NCBI RefSeq assembly: GCF_007096885.1
Contig: NZ_VJNO01000038.1
Location: forward strand, 1 to 64,000
Source of the DNA: Streptomyces sp. 130
GTDB lineage: Bacteria > Actinomycetota > Actinomycetes > Streptomycetales > Streptomycetaceae
DNA: 64,000 nt
Direction of reading: 5' to 3'
Positions 42,454 to 50,873 of this stretch are shown here, piece by piece; positions within the stretch are counted from its first letter, which is position 1, and each line of letters opens with the position of its first letter. The notes under the pieces were generated by a model. The model made no database searches. It worked only from the letters and a program-made list of their open reading frames with translations, and was not told the DNA's origin. The position numbers were made by a program, and so were the translations under genes.

Positions 42454-43680
42454 TCACAGGAAGCGGCGCAGCGGTCGTACCGACGTCTCGCGGAGCCGCT
42501 GCGCGAGGGACCTGCGCCGCCACCTCCGGCCCTCGATGCGCTCGCTCACCGCCAGGTCCTCCGAGAAGTGGCCGTCGAGCGTCGCGGTGAGTTCCCGGTC
42601 CAGGACCGCCAGCATGACCTCCTCGTCGTGGTCGAGGGAGCGGCGGTTGATGTTCGTGGAGCCGATGAGCGCGGCGACCCGGTCGACGGTGACGACCTTG
42701 GCGTGCATCATCGTCGGCCGGTACTGGTAGATCTTCACACCGCACGCCGTCAGCCGCTCGTAGTACAGCTGCCCGGCGAGCTGGCAGACCCGCTTGTCGG
42801 TGTGCGGGCCCGGCAGCAGGATCTCGACCTCGACCCCGCGCCGCGCCGCCGCGCACATCAGCTCCACGAAGAAGGCGTCCGGGGCGAAGTAGGCCGTGGC
42901 GATCCTGACGCGTTCCTCGGCGGTCTCCAGGACGACCCGGAGCAGGGTCTGCATGTCCTGCCAGCCCATGCTGGCCGAGCCGCGCACCACCTGGACGACG
43001 GCGTCGCCCCGCGGCGGGATGTTCCGGAACCGGTCGCGCGCGTCGAAGAGTTCGTCGTGGCACTCGGCCCAGTTCTGCGCGAAGGCCGCGGCGAGCCCGT
43101 CGACGGCCGGGCCCCGTACGCGGACGTGGGTGTCGCGCCACTCGTTCTCGTTCCGCGCGTCGCCGCACCACTCCTCGGCTATCCCGACGCCTCCGGTGAA
43201 GGCGGTCTCCTCGTCCACCACGAGGACCTTGCGGTGGCAGCGGTGGTTCTGCTTCAGGGGCGACAGGTAGAGCGGCTTGCGGAACCACGCGACCTGGACG
43301 CCCGCGTCCTCCATGGCCCGCAGCTGGTCCTTCTCTATGAGCCTGCTGCCGAACCCGTCGAGCAGCAGCCGTACGCGGACCCCGGCGCGGGCGCGCTCGG
43401 CCAGCGTGACGGCGAACTCCCGCGCGATGTCGCCGCGCCAGTAGACGAACGTCATCATGTCCACGGTGTGCTCGGCGGCGCGGATGCCGGCCAGCATCGC
43501 GGCGAAGATCGCGTCGCCGTTCCGCAGCGGGACCAGCTCGTTCCCCTCGGTCGCGGCGATCCCGATGAGCCGTTCCAGCCGCCGTCTGAGCCGGTGGGCG
43601 CGCTCCACGAGGACCGCGTCCGCGTGGGTCACGGGGTCCGCGGTCCGCAGTTCCGGTCTGTCGTCGGTGCCGCTGGTCAT
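42454..43680 (-). CDS. Phospholipase D-family protein, cardiolipin synthase-like
   Basis: 408 residues with two HKD motifs, HRKVLVVD and HAKVVTVD followed by GSTNINRRS, the arrangement of ClsA-type cardiolipin synthases. No N-terminal membrane helices are present from ATG 43680, where GAGGAG is upstream; the frame runs further but that stretch is not conserved. It would transfer phosphatidyl groups. A strictly hydrolytic PLD activity is possible. It converges on the HATPase gene. Confidence 0.87.
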   Translation of the reverse strand: MTSGTDDRPELRTADPVTHADAVLVERAHRLRRRLERLIGIAATEGNELVPLRNGDAIFAAMLAGIRAAEHTVDMMTFVYWRGDIAREFAVTLAERARAGVRVRLLLDGFGSRLIEKDQLRAMEDAGVQVAWFRKPLYLSPLKQNHRCHRKVLVVDEETAFTGGVGIAEEWCGDARNENEWRDTHVRVRGPAVDGLAAAFAQNWAECHDELFDARDRFRNIPPRGDAVVQVVRGSASMGWQDMQTLLRVVLETAEERVRIATAYFAPDAFFVELMCAAARRGVEVEILLPGPHTDKRVCQLAGQLYYERLTACGVKIYQYRPTMMHAKVVTVDRVAALIGSTNINRRSLDHDEEVMLAVLDRELTATLDGHFSEDLAVSERIEGRRWRRRSLAQRLRETSVRPLRRFL

Positions 43681-43843
43681 GTCGTCGCTCCTCGGAGGGT
43701 GTGCGGTCGCTCGGGGCAGAGACCGTCTTCCCCGCGACGGGGGCGATATGGCGGACATCGCGCACAGTGAGCACCCGTACACACAGCTTGTACGGGTCGG
43801 GCAGGCGTGAAGCGGGTGCCCGGGTGGGGGGAGTGGGCACCGT

Positions 43844-44098
43844 ATGCGAAGCAAGAGCCGTCGGCGCAAGGACGCGTCGATCATGAAGATGACGGGCGCC
43901 CTGGTCACCCATTTCCGCCGCATGGCCGGCCTGACCCAGCATCAACTGGCGGACGCGGCGGTCGTACAGCATAGACAGTCTGCTGGGAGAGCAGTGAGCA
44001 CTGCACTTACGTGGTTCAAGTCCAGCTACAGCGGGAGCGAGGGCGGCGCGTGCGTCGAAGTCGCCGCGCACACCTCTACCGTGCACGTGGGGCGCTGA
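43844..44098 (+). pseudogene. Collapsed remnant of an XRE regulator and DUF397 gene pair
   Basis: The frame starts like an XRE regulator (KMTGALVTHFRRMAGLTQHQ) but breaks off inside the helix-turn-helix. It then runs through a GTG with GGGAGAG upstream into a typical DUF397 start (TALTWFKSSYSGSEGGACVE), which stops after about 34 residues at TVHVGR. Complete pairs encode about 280 and 60-80 residues. A deletion seems to have joined the first 25 codons of the regulator to a shortened DUF397 gene. The small DUF397-like product might still be translated. Confidence 0.6.
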
Positions 44099-44218
44099 AC
44101 TCCGTAACCAATGGGGGCCGATGCCCCCATTGGTCTTGACCAATTTCCCCAAGTATGAGAATCATGGCCGGAGTCGCCACAGAACCTTCATAACCGCTCC
44201 GCAGGAGACCCACGCACC

Positions 44219-45475
44219 ATGCGCATACCGACCTCCGCCGCCCTCGCGGCGCTCGGCGGTGCCCTCATTCTCGGGCTCACCGTCGCTCCGGCCGCCCAGG
44301 CCGCTCCCGCCTCGGCGGACTGCACCACCGACGCCTTCGGGATCGCCGGGAAGTACGGCGAGTTCGTCCTCGGGGACGACGTCCACTCCCCCGACGCGGA
44401 AGGCGCCGTGGCGGTCGGCGGGAACGCCGACTTCAAGGGCGGGTTCAGCGTAGGGAACGAGCTGACGGCGGCCCAGGTGGACGCGCTGCCGGGCCGGGCG
44501 TCGCTCGTCGTCCGGGGCAACCTGGAGAACGGCGGTTCGGCCACCGTCGTGATGAAGGGCAACGCCGTCGTCGGCGGCACGGTCAAGGACCGCCCCGTGG
44601 ATCTGCACAACGGCACCTTCAGCAAGAAGGCCGATCTGATCGACTTCGACGGCGAGTTCGCGAAGCTCCGGTCGTACTCGGACGCGCTGGCCAAGGAGAC
44701 GGCGACCTCCGGCGCCACCGTGAGCCTGGACGGCAACCGGCTGACGCTGACCGGCACGGACACCGGCCGGAACGTGTTCTCGGTCGAGGCGTCGCAGCTG
44801 GAGAAGGCGAAGGAGGTCTTCGTCAAGGTTCCGGCCGGGGCGACGACCATCGTCAACGTCACCGGCCAGACGTACGACATGGCGACGGCCGGCACGACGG
44901 GCTTCTTCCTGTCGGGCGGTCAGGACTTCGTCCTGGACGACAAGACGCAGAGCGCGCAGGACGGCGCGATCCGCGCCAAGCTGCTGTGGAACTTCCCGAA
45001 CGCCACGAAGATCGTCAAGAACAGCCAGGCCGCCTGGCCGGGCAGCGTGCTCGCCCCGTACGCGCACCTGGAGCTCGGCAACGCCGCCCCGGTCAACGGC
45101 TCGGTGTGGGTGGCCTCGCTGCACGGCTCGGGCGGCGCGGAGACGCATCACTTCCCGTTCACCGGCTGCCTGCCCGAGGTGCCCGGCACCCCGAAGCCCG
45201 GTACGACGCCGAGCGGCACGCCCTCCACGACGCCCCCGGCGTCCCCCACCCCGTCGGCCTCGGTGCCGCCGTCCGGCAGCGCGACGCCGCCCGCCACCCC
45301 GTCGGGCACCACGACCCCGGGCGCCCCGGCCCCGTCCGCCAGCCCCTCTCAGCCCGAGGGCGACCTGGCGACGACCGGTAGCAGCAACATGGTCCCGATC
45401 ACCGTCGGAGGCGCCGTGGTCGTCGCCGCCGGTGCGGGTCTCGTGGTGATGGCCCGCCGCCGCAAGCGCGCCTGA
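44219..45475 (+). CDS. Choice-of-anchor A surface protein with LATTG sorting signal
   Basis: 418 residues: signal peptide to about 28 (VAPAAQAAPAS), then a choice-of-anchor A domain (AFGIAGKYGEFVLGDDVHSP near the start, AWPGSVLAPYAHLELGN and VNGSVWVASL near the end). A Pro/Thr/Ser-rich wall-spanning linker follows. The C-terminus has LATTG, a hydrophobic helix and RRRKRA, the sorting signal read by class E sortases of Streptomyces. It should be covalently attached to peptidoglycan. Function is unknown; similar domains occur in adhesins. A terminator follows. Confidence 0.87.
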   Translation: MRIPTSAALAALGGALILGLTVAPAAQAAPASADCTTDAFGIAGKYGEFVLGDDVHSPDAEGAVAVGGNADFKGGFSVGNELTAAQVDALPGRASLVVRGNLENGGSATVVMKGNAVVGGTVKDRPVDLHNGTFSKKADLIDFDGEFAKLRSYSDALAKETATSGATVSLDGNRLTLTGTDTGRNVFSVEASQLEKAKEVFVKVPAGATTIVNVTGQTYDMATAGTTGFFLSGGQDFVLDDKTQSAQDGAIRAKLLWNFPNATKIVKNSQAAWPGSVLAPYAHLELGNAAPVNGSVWVASLHGSGGAETHHFPFTGCLPEVPGTPKPGTTPSGTPSTTPPASPTPSASVPPSGSATPPATPSGTTTPGAPAPSASPSQPEGDLATTGSSNMVPITVGGAVVVAAGAGLVVMARRRKRA

Positions 45476-45481
45476 TCCGTT

Positions 45482-45520
45482 TGAGCGGCACGCGGCCCGG
45501 GAAGGGCGGCGTGCCGCTCA
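45482..45520. terminator. Terminator shared by the surface protein and XRE membrane gene
   Basis: TGAGCGGCACGC at 45482-45493 pairs perfectly with GCGTGCCGCTCA at 45509-45520. The far arm contains the stop codon of the convergent XRE gene. Confidence 0.78.
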
Positions 45521-47338
45521 GCGCTTTTCCCAGACCGAGGTGTCGTAGCGGTAGTAGTACTCCGGGCGCCCGGCGATGCTGCTCGTACGGAACGGCTTGC
45601 CGCCGTCGTCCACGCGCAGGGTGCCCGTACGGCCGCCGCTGGACCAGTCCAGCTCCAGGTACCAGCTGACGTCGTGGCCCTCCACGTGCGCGTCCAGGTC
45701 GAAGACCTCCACATCGCTGGACGACACCCGGAACGGGAAGTCCTTCGCGGGCACGGTCTCGTCGCCCTGCTGCCCGGCGACCGGCTTGAGCGCCGGGCGG
45801 CTGTCGTCCAGGTCCACGTCGAAGGACTGGGGCTCGATGCCGCTGCCGCAACCGTCGCCCATCGAGAACGCCGACTGCCGCAGGGGCGCCCGCTGGCTCA
45901 GCACCTTCACCCGGAGCCCGGTCAGGACGACGGCCTGCGCGGAGGTGCCCTGCACGGTCAGCTCCAGCTTCATGGAGCCGCCGTCCACCCCGCCGAGCGC
46001 CCGCGCCCAGCCCCGGGTGCTGTTGGGCGACGGCGGGGGCGGCACGGTCGCCGGGTCCTGGCCCAGCAGATAGAACTGCCCGCACGGCTCCTCCCAGTTG
46101 TACGAACTGATGGTCACCGTGGGCGGTCGCCCGGTCGCGCCTTCGGGCGCGCCGGTGGTGCGCGAGGCGGACGGCGACGTGCGTGCGGTGGGACTGGCCG
46201 AACCGGTGGTCGCGGAGGCGCTGGGCCGCTTCGACGCGCTGACCGAGGGCGAGGGGCTGTACGGGGACGGGGAGACGGCGTCCGCGGCCTTCCCCGCCGT
46301 CGTGGCGCTCACACCCGGGGCGCCCCCGGCCACCTCGGAACCGGTCTGCTTGAGCTGACCGATGACGACGGCGGTGGGCACGGTGAGCGCGACGACGGCC
46401 GCGGCGGCGAGGAGGACGCGCGTACGAGCGGAGGCCCGGCGCCAACGGGAGGGGGCGGGCCCCTCTTCCCGCACGGGCCCGGAACCCACGGGCTCGTGCG
46501 CCACGGCCCCGGGCCCAGCGGCCTCCGACGCTACGGACCCGGGGGCTACGGGCCCGGGGGCTACGGGCCCGGGGGCTACGGGCCCGGGCCCAGCGGCCCT
46601 GGGCTCCACGGCCTCCGACGCCACGGACCCCGGCCCACCGGCCACGGGGGCCACGGCCCCGAGCCCAGCAGCCCCAGGCTCCACGCCCTCCGACGTTACG
46701 GCCCCCGGCCCACCGGCCCCGGGCTCCACGCCCTCCGGCGCTACACCCCCGGGCTCAACGGACCCGGGCTCAGCGCCCCCGGACTTGACAGCCTCCGGCC
46801 CACCCGCCCCGGGGGCTACGGCCCCGGGCTCAGCGGCCCCGGACTCGACAGCCTCCGGCCCACCGGCCCCGGGCTTCACGGCCTCCGGGGCTACGGCCCC
46901 GCGCTCAGCGGACCCGGGGGCTACGGCCCCAGGCCCAGCAGCCCCGGGGGCCACGGACCCGGGGGCTACGGCCCCCGGCCCACCGGCCCCGGGCTCCACG
47001 CCCTCCGGCGCTACACCCCCGGGCTCGACGGGCGCAGCCCGCACCGGCTTTGCGGCTTCCACCGGAGCAGACGCTTCCGCCTTCGCCCGCCTCCGTGCCG
47101 CGTCCGCGATGATCCACCGGCGGTGGATCTCCACCAGCTCGTCGGCGGTCGCCCCGCAGAGGCGCCCGAACCGCTCCACGGGCGCGAACTCGCCCGGGAC
47201 GGCGTCCCCGTTGCAGTACCGGTGGAGTGTCGACGTACTGACGTGCAGCCGGCCCGCGAGCACCCCGTAGCTGCGCCCCGAACGGTCCTTCAGTTTCTTC
47301 AGCAGAGCCGCTAGTTCCTCGGCCTCCGGCGTCGCCAC
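45518..47338 (-). CDS. XRE-type membrane protein with elastin-like pentapeptide repeats
   Basis: 606 residues. Residues 9-50 form an XRE helix-turn-helix (GRSYGVLAGRLHVSTSTLHR). Residues 103-290 are about 37 five-residue units of PGAVA, PGSVA, PEAVK type. A basic stretch and a single helix (308-328) follow, then a Ser/Pro-rich segment and an exported domain (about 400-606) starting VTISSYNWEEPCGQFYLL. The cytoplasmic HTH, membrane helix and outer domain together suggest a membrane-bound sensor or regulator. XRE proteins with an outer domain are common in Streptomyces; this repeat length is the odd feature. Confidence 0.83.
   Translation of the reverse strand: MATPEAEELAALLKKLKDRSGRSYGVLAGRLHVSTSTLHRYCNGDAVPGEFAPVERFGRLCGATADELVEIHRRWIIADAARRRAKAEASAPVEAAKPVRAAPVEPGGVAPEGVEPGAGGPGAVAPGSVAPGAAGPGAVAPGSAERGAVAPEAVKPGAGGPEAVESGAAEPGAVAPGAGGPEAVKSGGAEPGSVEPGGVAPEGVEPGAGGPGAVTSEGVEPGAAGLGAVAPVAGGPGSVASEAVEPRAAGPGPVAPGPVAPGPVAPGSVASEAAGPGAVAHEPVGSGPVREEGPAPSRWRRASARTRVLLAAAAVVALTVPTAVVIGQLKQTGSEVAGGAPGVSATTAGKAADAVSPSPYSPSPSVSASKRPSASATTGSASPTARTSPSASRTTGAPEGATGRPPTVTISSYNWEEPCGQFYLLGQDPATVPPPPSPNSTRGWARALGGVDGGSMKLELTVQGTSAQAVVLTGLRVKVLSQRAPLRQSAFSMGDGCGSGIEPQSFDVDLDDSRPALKPVAGQQGDETVPAKDFPFRVSSSDVEVFDLDAHVEGHDVSWYLELDWSSGGRTGTLRVDDGGKPFRTSSIAGRPEYYYRYDTSVWEKR
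46469..47032 (-). repeat. 15-base tandem repeat encoding PGxVx pentapeptides
   Basis: The DNA has a clear 15-base period in the minus-strand gene. The most exact run, units of cccgggggctacggg type, is at about 46538-46586. Elsewhere units have diverged but kept frame, giving about 37 repeats with P/G at positions 1-2 and V at position 4. The array is prone to slippage, so copy number probably differs between isolates. Confidence 0.8.
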
Positions 47339-47512
47339 GACGGCGTTCCCCCTCCTGGTCCGTCCCGGAACACCGTTCCAGGGACGTGGAATCTGCCCAG
47401 GTCACAGTACGCGCAGGCATTCCAGCATCCCCAATGGTGTGTCGGGCGTTGCGGCCGGAATCCGTCGTGCCACAAGCTCGGACCACACCGCAACGACCAC
47501 GGGGGCCGACCA

Positions 47513-47611
47513 GTGCGAACCCTCTTCCGCGTCGAGCTGGCCGATGCGCTGGCGATCGGGGTGGTGATCGTGACGACCGCGATCGTCCTGCTCCTGATCT
47601 GCCGCAACTGA
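47513..47611 (+). CDS. Possible 32-residue single-helix membrane peptide
   Basis: GTG 47513 opens VRTLFRVELADALAIGVVIV, followed by TTAIVLLLICRN and a stop. The whole body is one hydrophobic helix with charged ends. It is divergent from the XRE membrane gene and precedes the DUF4232 lipoprotein by 61 bases. The ribosome site (gggggcc) is weak, so translation is unproved. Confidence 0.4.
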   Translation: MRTLFRVELADALAIGVVIVTTAIVLLLICRN

Positions 47612-47672
47612 CCACACCGGCACGACCGAACACCCTTCACCACGAACTCACACACCTACGGGGAGTACCACC

Positions 47673-48383
47673 ATGCGCAGCAACCGCATCCGCACCACCG
47701 TCCTCGCGGCGACCGCCGTCCTCGCCGCCCTCTCGCTCACGGCGTGCGGCGGGGAGGACGGCACCGACGCGAAGAAGCCGGCGGCGTCCGTCCAGGCCAC
47801 GGGCGACGCGGCGTCGGCGGCGCCGGAGAAGGACTCGACGGAGGCCACGGACACCGAACCGGCCGCCGACACCACCGAGCCCGCCGCGAAGCCCGCCGAC
47901 AAGCCCGCGGAGTCCGCCGCGAAGCCCGCGTCCAAGCCGCAGCCCGAGCCGAAGCCGAAGTCCGCGGTCGCCTGCACCGGCGCGAACACGAAGGTGACCG
48001 TCAGCAAGGTGAGCCGCCCGATCAACCACCTGCTGCTCACGGCGACCAACACGGGCGACCGCCCCTGCTACGCGTACCACGCGCCGATGCTCCGCTTCGA
48101 CGGCGCGCAGGCGGTGTTCCAGGTCCTCGGGTCCAGCAAGCCGCAGGCCGTGGTGACGCTCGCGCCGGGTCAGTCGGCCTACGCCGCCATCGGCCTGACG
48201 GGCGAGCCGAACGGCCAGGAGCCCCACGAGAGCAAGCGCCTCGGCGTCACCTTCGCCGACGGCGACAACGGGCCGCTCAACGGCTCCGCGACCGAACTGG
48301 CGCTGCCCGCCGGCACCTACTGGGACGACAACGGCTTCGTCACCTACTGGCAGAGCGAGATGGACCAGGCGCTCGCCTACTGA
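47673..48383 (+). CDS. DUF4232 domain lipoprotein
   Basis: 236 residues. The signal ends in a lipobox (LSLTAC), then a Lys/Pro/Ala-rich linker to about residue 95. The DUF4232 domain has two Cys (AVACTGAN and DRPCYAYHAP) that should form a disulfide, and the motif VTLAPGQSAYAAI. Function is unknown; many Streptomyces carry several copies. Its end overlaps the convergent DUF3224 gene by 7 bases. Confidence 0.83.
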   Translation: MRSNRIRTTVLAATAVLAALSLTACGGEDGTDAKKPAASVQATGDAASAAPEKDSTEATDTEPAADTTEPAAKPADKPAESAAKPASKPQPEPKPKSAVACTGANTKVTVSKVSRPINHLLLTATNTGDRPCYAYHAPMLRFDGAQAVFQVLGSSKPQAVVTLAPGQSAYAAIGLTGEPNGQEPHESKRLGVTFADGDNGPLNGSATELALPAGTYWDDNGFVTYWQSEMDQALAY

Positions 48384-48790
48384 CCGCCCAGCTCGAAGTC
48401 GAACCAGATCCGATGCGTGCCGTCCTCGTCGACGGCGAGCCCGCCGCCCCCGCTGATCCCGGCGAGGGCGGCGGTCCCGCTCCCCGGCACGACCGAGAAG
48501 AACTCGTCGGCCCGGTCGCTGCCGCTGGTGGCGGCCGAGTGCACGAAGTTGAACGTCCCCTCGTGCCCGGCGATCGCCCCCTCGAAGGACTCCATGGCGA
48601 CGTACGTACCGACCCCGGACTCCTGGTCGAAGGCGGCGGTGAACAGCGTCGTGGACCGCCCCGCCACCTCCCCCTCGAACGTCTTCACGATCGTCGCCAC
48701 CCCGACGGGCAGCGCGGTGACGACCTCGGGCTCGGGCTTCAGCTCGGAGGGGACGAAGGAGTTGACGGTGAAGGTTCCGGAAGCTCTCAT
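48377..48790 (-). CDS. DUF3224 domain protein
   Basis: 137 residues, no signal. MRASGTFTVNSFVP begins the domain, with motifs VATIVKTFEGEVAGRS, YVAMESFEGAIAGHEGTFNF and GTAALAGISGGGGL. The family resembles allene oxide cyclase-like barrels and is of unknown function. It is divergent from the HEAT-repeat gene at 48868. Confidence 0.85.
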   Translation of the reverse strand: MRASGTFTVNSFVPSELKPEPEVVTALPVGVATIVKTFEGEVAGRSTTLFTAAFDQESGVGTYVAMESFEGAIAGHEGTFNFVHSAATSGSDRADEFFSVVPGSGTAALAGISGGGGLAVDEDGTHRIWFDFELGGQ

Positions 48791-48867
48791 GCGCCCGATC
48801 GTAGGGGCCTGGTACGACAGTTGAGGGGCGCGAACCCCGCGAACCCCAGGCGCCTACGATCGGGCCC

Positions 48868-49677
48868 ATGGCCATGTTCGTCCACCTGACGCCCGCCGCG
48901 AACGCGGCCCGCATCCGCGGTTCCGGCATACGGGCCGCCAGCCGCGACGGCGACGGCGCCAGGGGCGTGTTCTGCTTCCCGGTCCTGCCCTCGTACACCC
49001 TGACCCACCAGTGGCTGCGCGAACTCGCCCGGCACGGCGGCCCGCGCGGACTGGTCGCCGTCCACCTGCGGCTGCCCGACTCCGAGCCCGTCACGGTCGG
49101 CCACTACTCCAACCGCCCGGGCCGGGCCCACACCGCCGTGACCGCGAGCGAGGCGGTGCGCAGGACCGCCGCGCTGGAGGACCCGCGCGGCTGGGAGGTG
49201 TTCGTGCCCAGGGCCGTCACCCGCGCCGAGATCCACCGCGTCCGGGCCGTCCGCCAGGTGACCGGCTGGCGCTACTTCCCGGACTCCAACGGCAGGGAGC
49301 CCTGCACCTGCTCCGGCTGCCGGGTGCGCGGCGAGTACGGCTCGCAACGGCTGCGCCGGAGGCGGCCCCACCCCATCGACGGCCCGGCCCCCGCGACACC
49401 CGTCCTGCTCCGGAGGATCGCCGAGGCGGGCGACCCGGGCGACCCCGCCGAGCTGCGCGCCGCCCTCCACTGGCTCGGCATGCGCCGCCGGGGCCCGCTG
49501 GCGCGGATCGCCCACCTCGCGGACCACCCCGACCCCACGGTCCGCGCGGCCCTGGCCGAGGCGGTGGGCCCCTGGCGGACCCCCGGCACCGAGCCCCTGC
49601 TGCGCCGCCTGGCACAGGACCCGCACGAGGACGTACGCGAGGCGGTCGCCTTCACGGACCGGCTGGGCGACGGCTGA
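48868..49677 (+). CDS. HEAT-repeat protein with CxCxxC motif and uncharacterised N-terminal domain
   Basis: 269 residues. The N-terminal 130 begin MFVHLTPAANAARIRGSGI, a pattern like the start of several ADP-ribosyltransferase-related folds, and include a GVFCFPVLPSY turn. CTCSGC at 146-151, flanked by Pro and Arg, may bind a metal. From about 170 helical repeats occur (LARIAHLADHPDPTVRAALA, RLAQDPHEDVREAV), of HEAT type. I cannot assign a reaction. It is followed by a terminator shared with hemB. Confidence 0.7.
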   Translation: MAMFVHLTPAANAARIRGSGIRAASRDGDGARGVFCFPVLPSYTLTHQWLRELARHGGPRGLVAVHLRLPDSEPVTVGHYSNRPGRAHTAVTASEAVRRTAALEDPRGWEVFVPRAVTRAEIHRVRAVRQVTGWRYFPDSNGREPCTCSGCRVRGEYGSQRLRRRRPHPIDGPAPATPVLLRRIAEAGDPGDPAELRAALHWLGMRRRGPLARIAHLADHPDPTVRAALAEAVGPWRTPGTEPLLRRLAQDPHEDVREAVAFTDRLGDG

Positions 49678-49711
49678 GGGCTGCCCCGCAAAACCTCGCG
49701 GGACAGCCCTC
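49676..49711. terminator. Terminator between the HEAT-repeat gene and hemB
   Basis: GAGGGCTG..CCCGC pairs with GCGGG..CAGCCCTC with one mismatch and an 8-base loop. It begins at the stop of the rightward gene and lies about 40 bases past the hemB stop. Confidence 0.72.
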
Positions 49712-49754
49712 GGACACGTCATGGGCCCGGTGGCCCGGGCCCCTCAGGCCCCCG

Positions 49755-50750
49755 TCAGCCCCGCAGCCGCTGTGCGACCTCCGTCGCCCAGTACGTCAGG
49801 ATCAGCTGGGCGCCCGCGCGGCGGATGCCCGTCAGGCTCTCCAGGATCGCGGCGTCGCGGTCGATCCAGCCCTTCTCGGCGGCGGCCTCGATCATCGCGT
49901 ACTCGCCGCTGATCTGGTACGCGGCGACCGGCACGTCCGACGCCTCCGCGACCTTGGCCAGGATGTCCAGGTAGGGGCCCGCCGGCTTGACCATGACCAT
50001 GTCCGCGCCCTCTTCGAGGTCGAGCGCCAGCTCGCGCAGGGACTCGCGGACGTTGGCCGGGTCCTGCTGGTAGGTCTTGCGGTCGCCCTGGAGCGAGGAG
50101 CCGACGGCCTCGCGGAACGGGCCGTAGAACGCGGAGGAGTACTTCACGGTGTACGCGAGGACCGAGACGTCCTCGTGGCCCGTCTGGTCGAGCGCGTCGC
50201 GGATGACGCCGACCTGGCCGTCCATCATGCCGCTGGGGCCGACCACATGGGCGCCCGCGTCGGCCTGGACCTGGGCCATCTCCGCGTACCGCTCCAGGGT
50301 CGCGTCGTTGTCGACGCGGCCGTCCGCGGTCAGCACGCCGCAGTGGCCGTGGTCGGTGAACTCGTCCAGGCACAGGTCCGACATGACGATGAGATCGTCG
50401 CCCACCTCCTCCCGCACCGCGCGCAGCGCGACCTGGAGGATGCCGTCCGGGTCGGTGCCCGCCGTGCCCCGGCCGTCCTTCTTCTCGTCCAGCGGGACGC
50501 CGAAGAGCATGATCCCCGAGACCCCGGCCGAGACCGCGTCGACGGCCGCCTTGCGCAGGGTGTCCAGGGTGTGCTGCTGCACGCCGGGCATGGCCGAGAC
50601 CGCGACCGGGGCGTCGATGCCCTCGCGGACGAACGCGGGCAGGATCAGGTTGGCCGGATCGAGCCGTGTCTCGGCGACCATCCGCCGCATCGCGGGGGTC
50701 GTCCGCAGCCGACGGGGCCGCGAGCCGGGGAAGTTTCCGTAGACAGTCAT
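49755..50750 (-). CDS. hemB: Delta-aminolevulinic acid dehydratase (porphobilinogen synthase)
   Basis: 331 residues. Joins two 5-aminolevulinates to porphobilinogen. The catalytic lysines are in AYTVKYSSAFYGPF and MVMVKPAGPYLDI. The metal region reads DLCLDEFTDHGHCG: the middle Cys of the zinc-type CxC..C is Asp, so the triple-Cys zinc site is incomplete and a Mg2+-type enzyme is likely. ATG 50750. It lies 123 bases beyond hemD on the same strand, with a terminator-like stem between. Confidence 0.95.
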   Translation of the reverse strand: MTVYGNFPGSRPRRLRTTPAMRRMVAETRLDPANLILPAFVREGIDAPVAVSAMPGVQQHTLDTLRKAAVDAVSAGVSGIMLFGVPLDEKKDGRGTAGTDPDGILQVALRAVREEVGDDLIVMSDLCLDEFTDHGHCGVLTADGRVDNDATLERYAEMAQVQADAGAHVVGPSGMMDGQVGVIRDALDQTGHEDVSVLAYTVKYSSAFYGPFREAVGSSLQGDRKTYQQDPANVRESLRELALDLEEGADMVMVKPAGPYLDILAKVAEASDVPVAAYQISGEYAMIEAAAEKGWIDRDAAILESLTGIRRAGAQLILTYWATEVAQRLRG

Positions 50751-50822
50751 CCTTCGAGCGTAGACCCGCGCGGACCGGGCTCTTACCGACACCGGTGCCG
50801 GGAAAGCGACCGGAAACGCGGC

Positions 50823-50857
50823 GGGCCCGCCCGCCTCACGAAGAGACGGACGGGCCC
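50823..50857 (-). terminator. Hairpin between hemD and hemB
   Basis: GGGCCCGCCC at 50823 pairs with GGACGGGCCC ending at 50857 with one mismatch. It may end or attenuate the rex-hem transcript before hemB. Confidence 0.55.
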
Positions 50858-50873
50858 CGCGCACCGCCCGGGA

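Noticed and set aside
46469..47314. Collagen-like proteins on the plus strand opposite the XRE gene
   Set aside because: Pro/Gly-rich frames here are complements of the 15-base repeat; the minus strand has the HTH and membrane helix.
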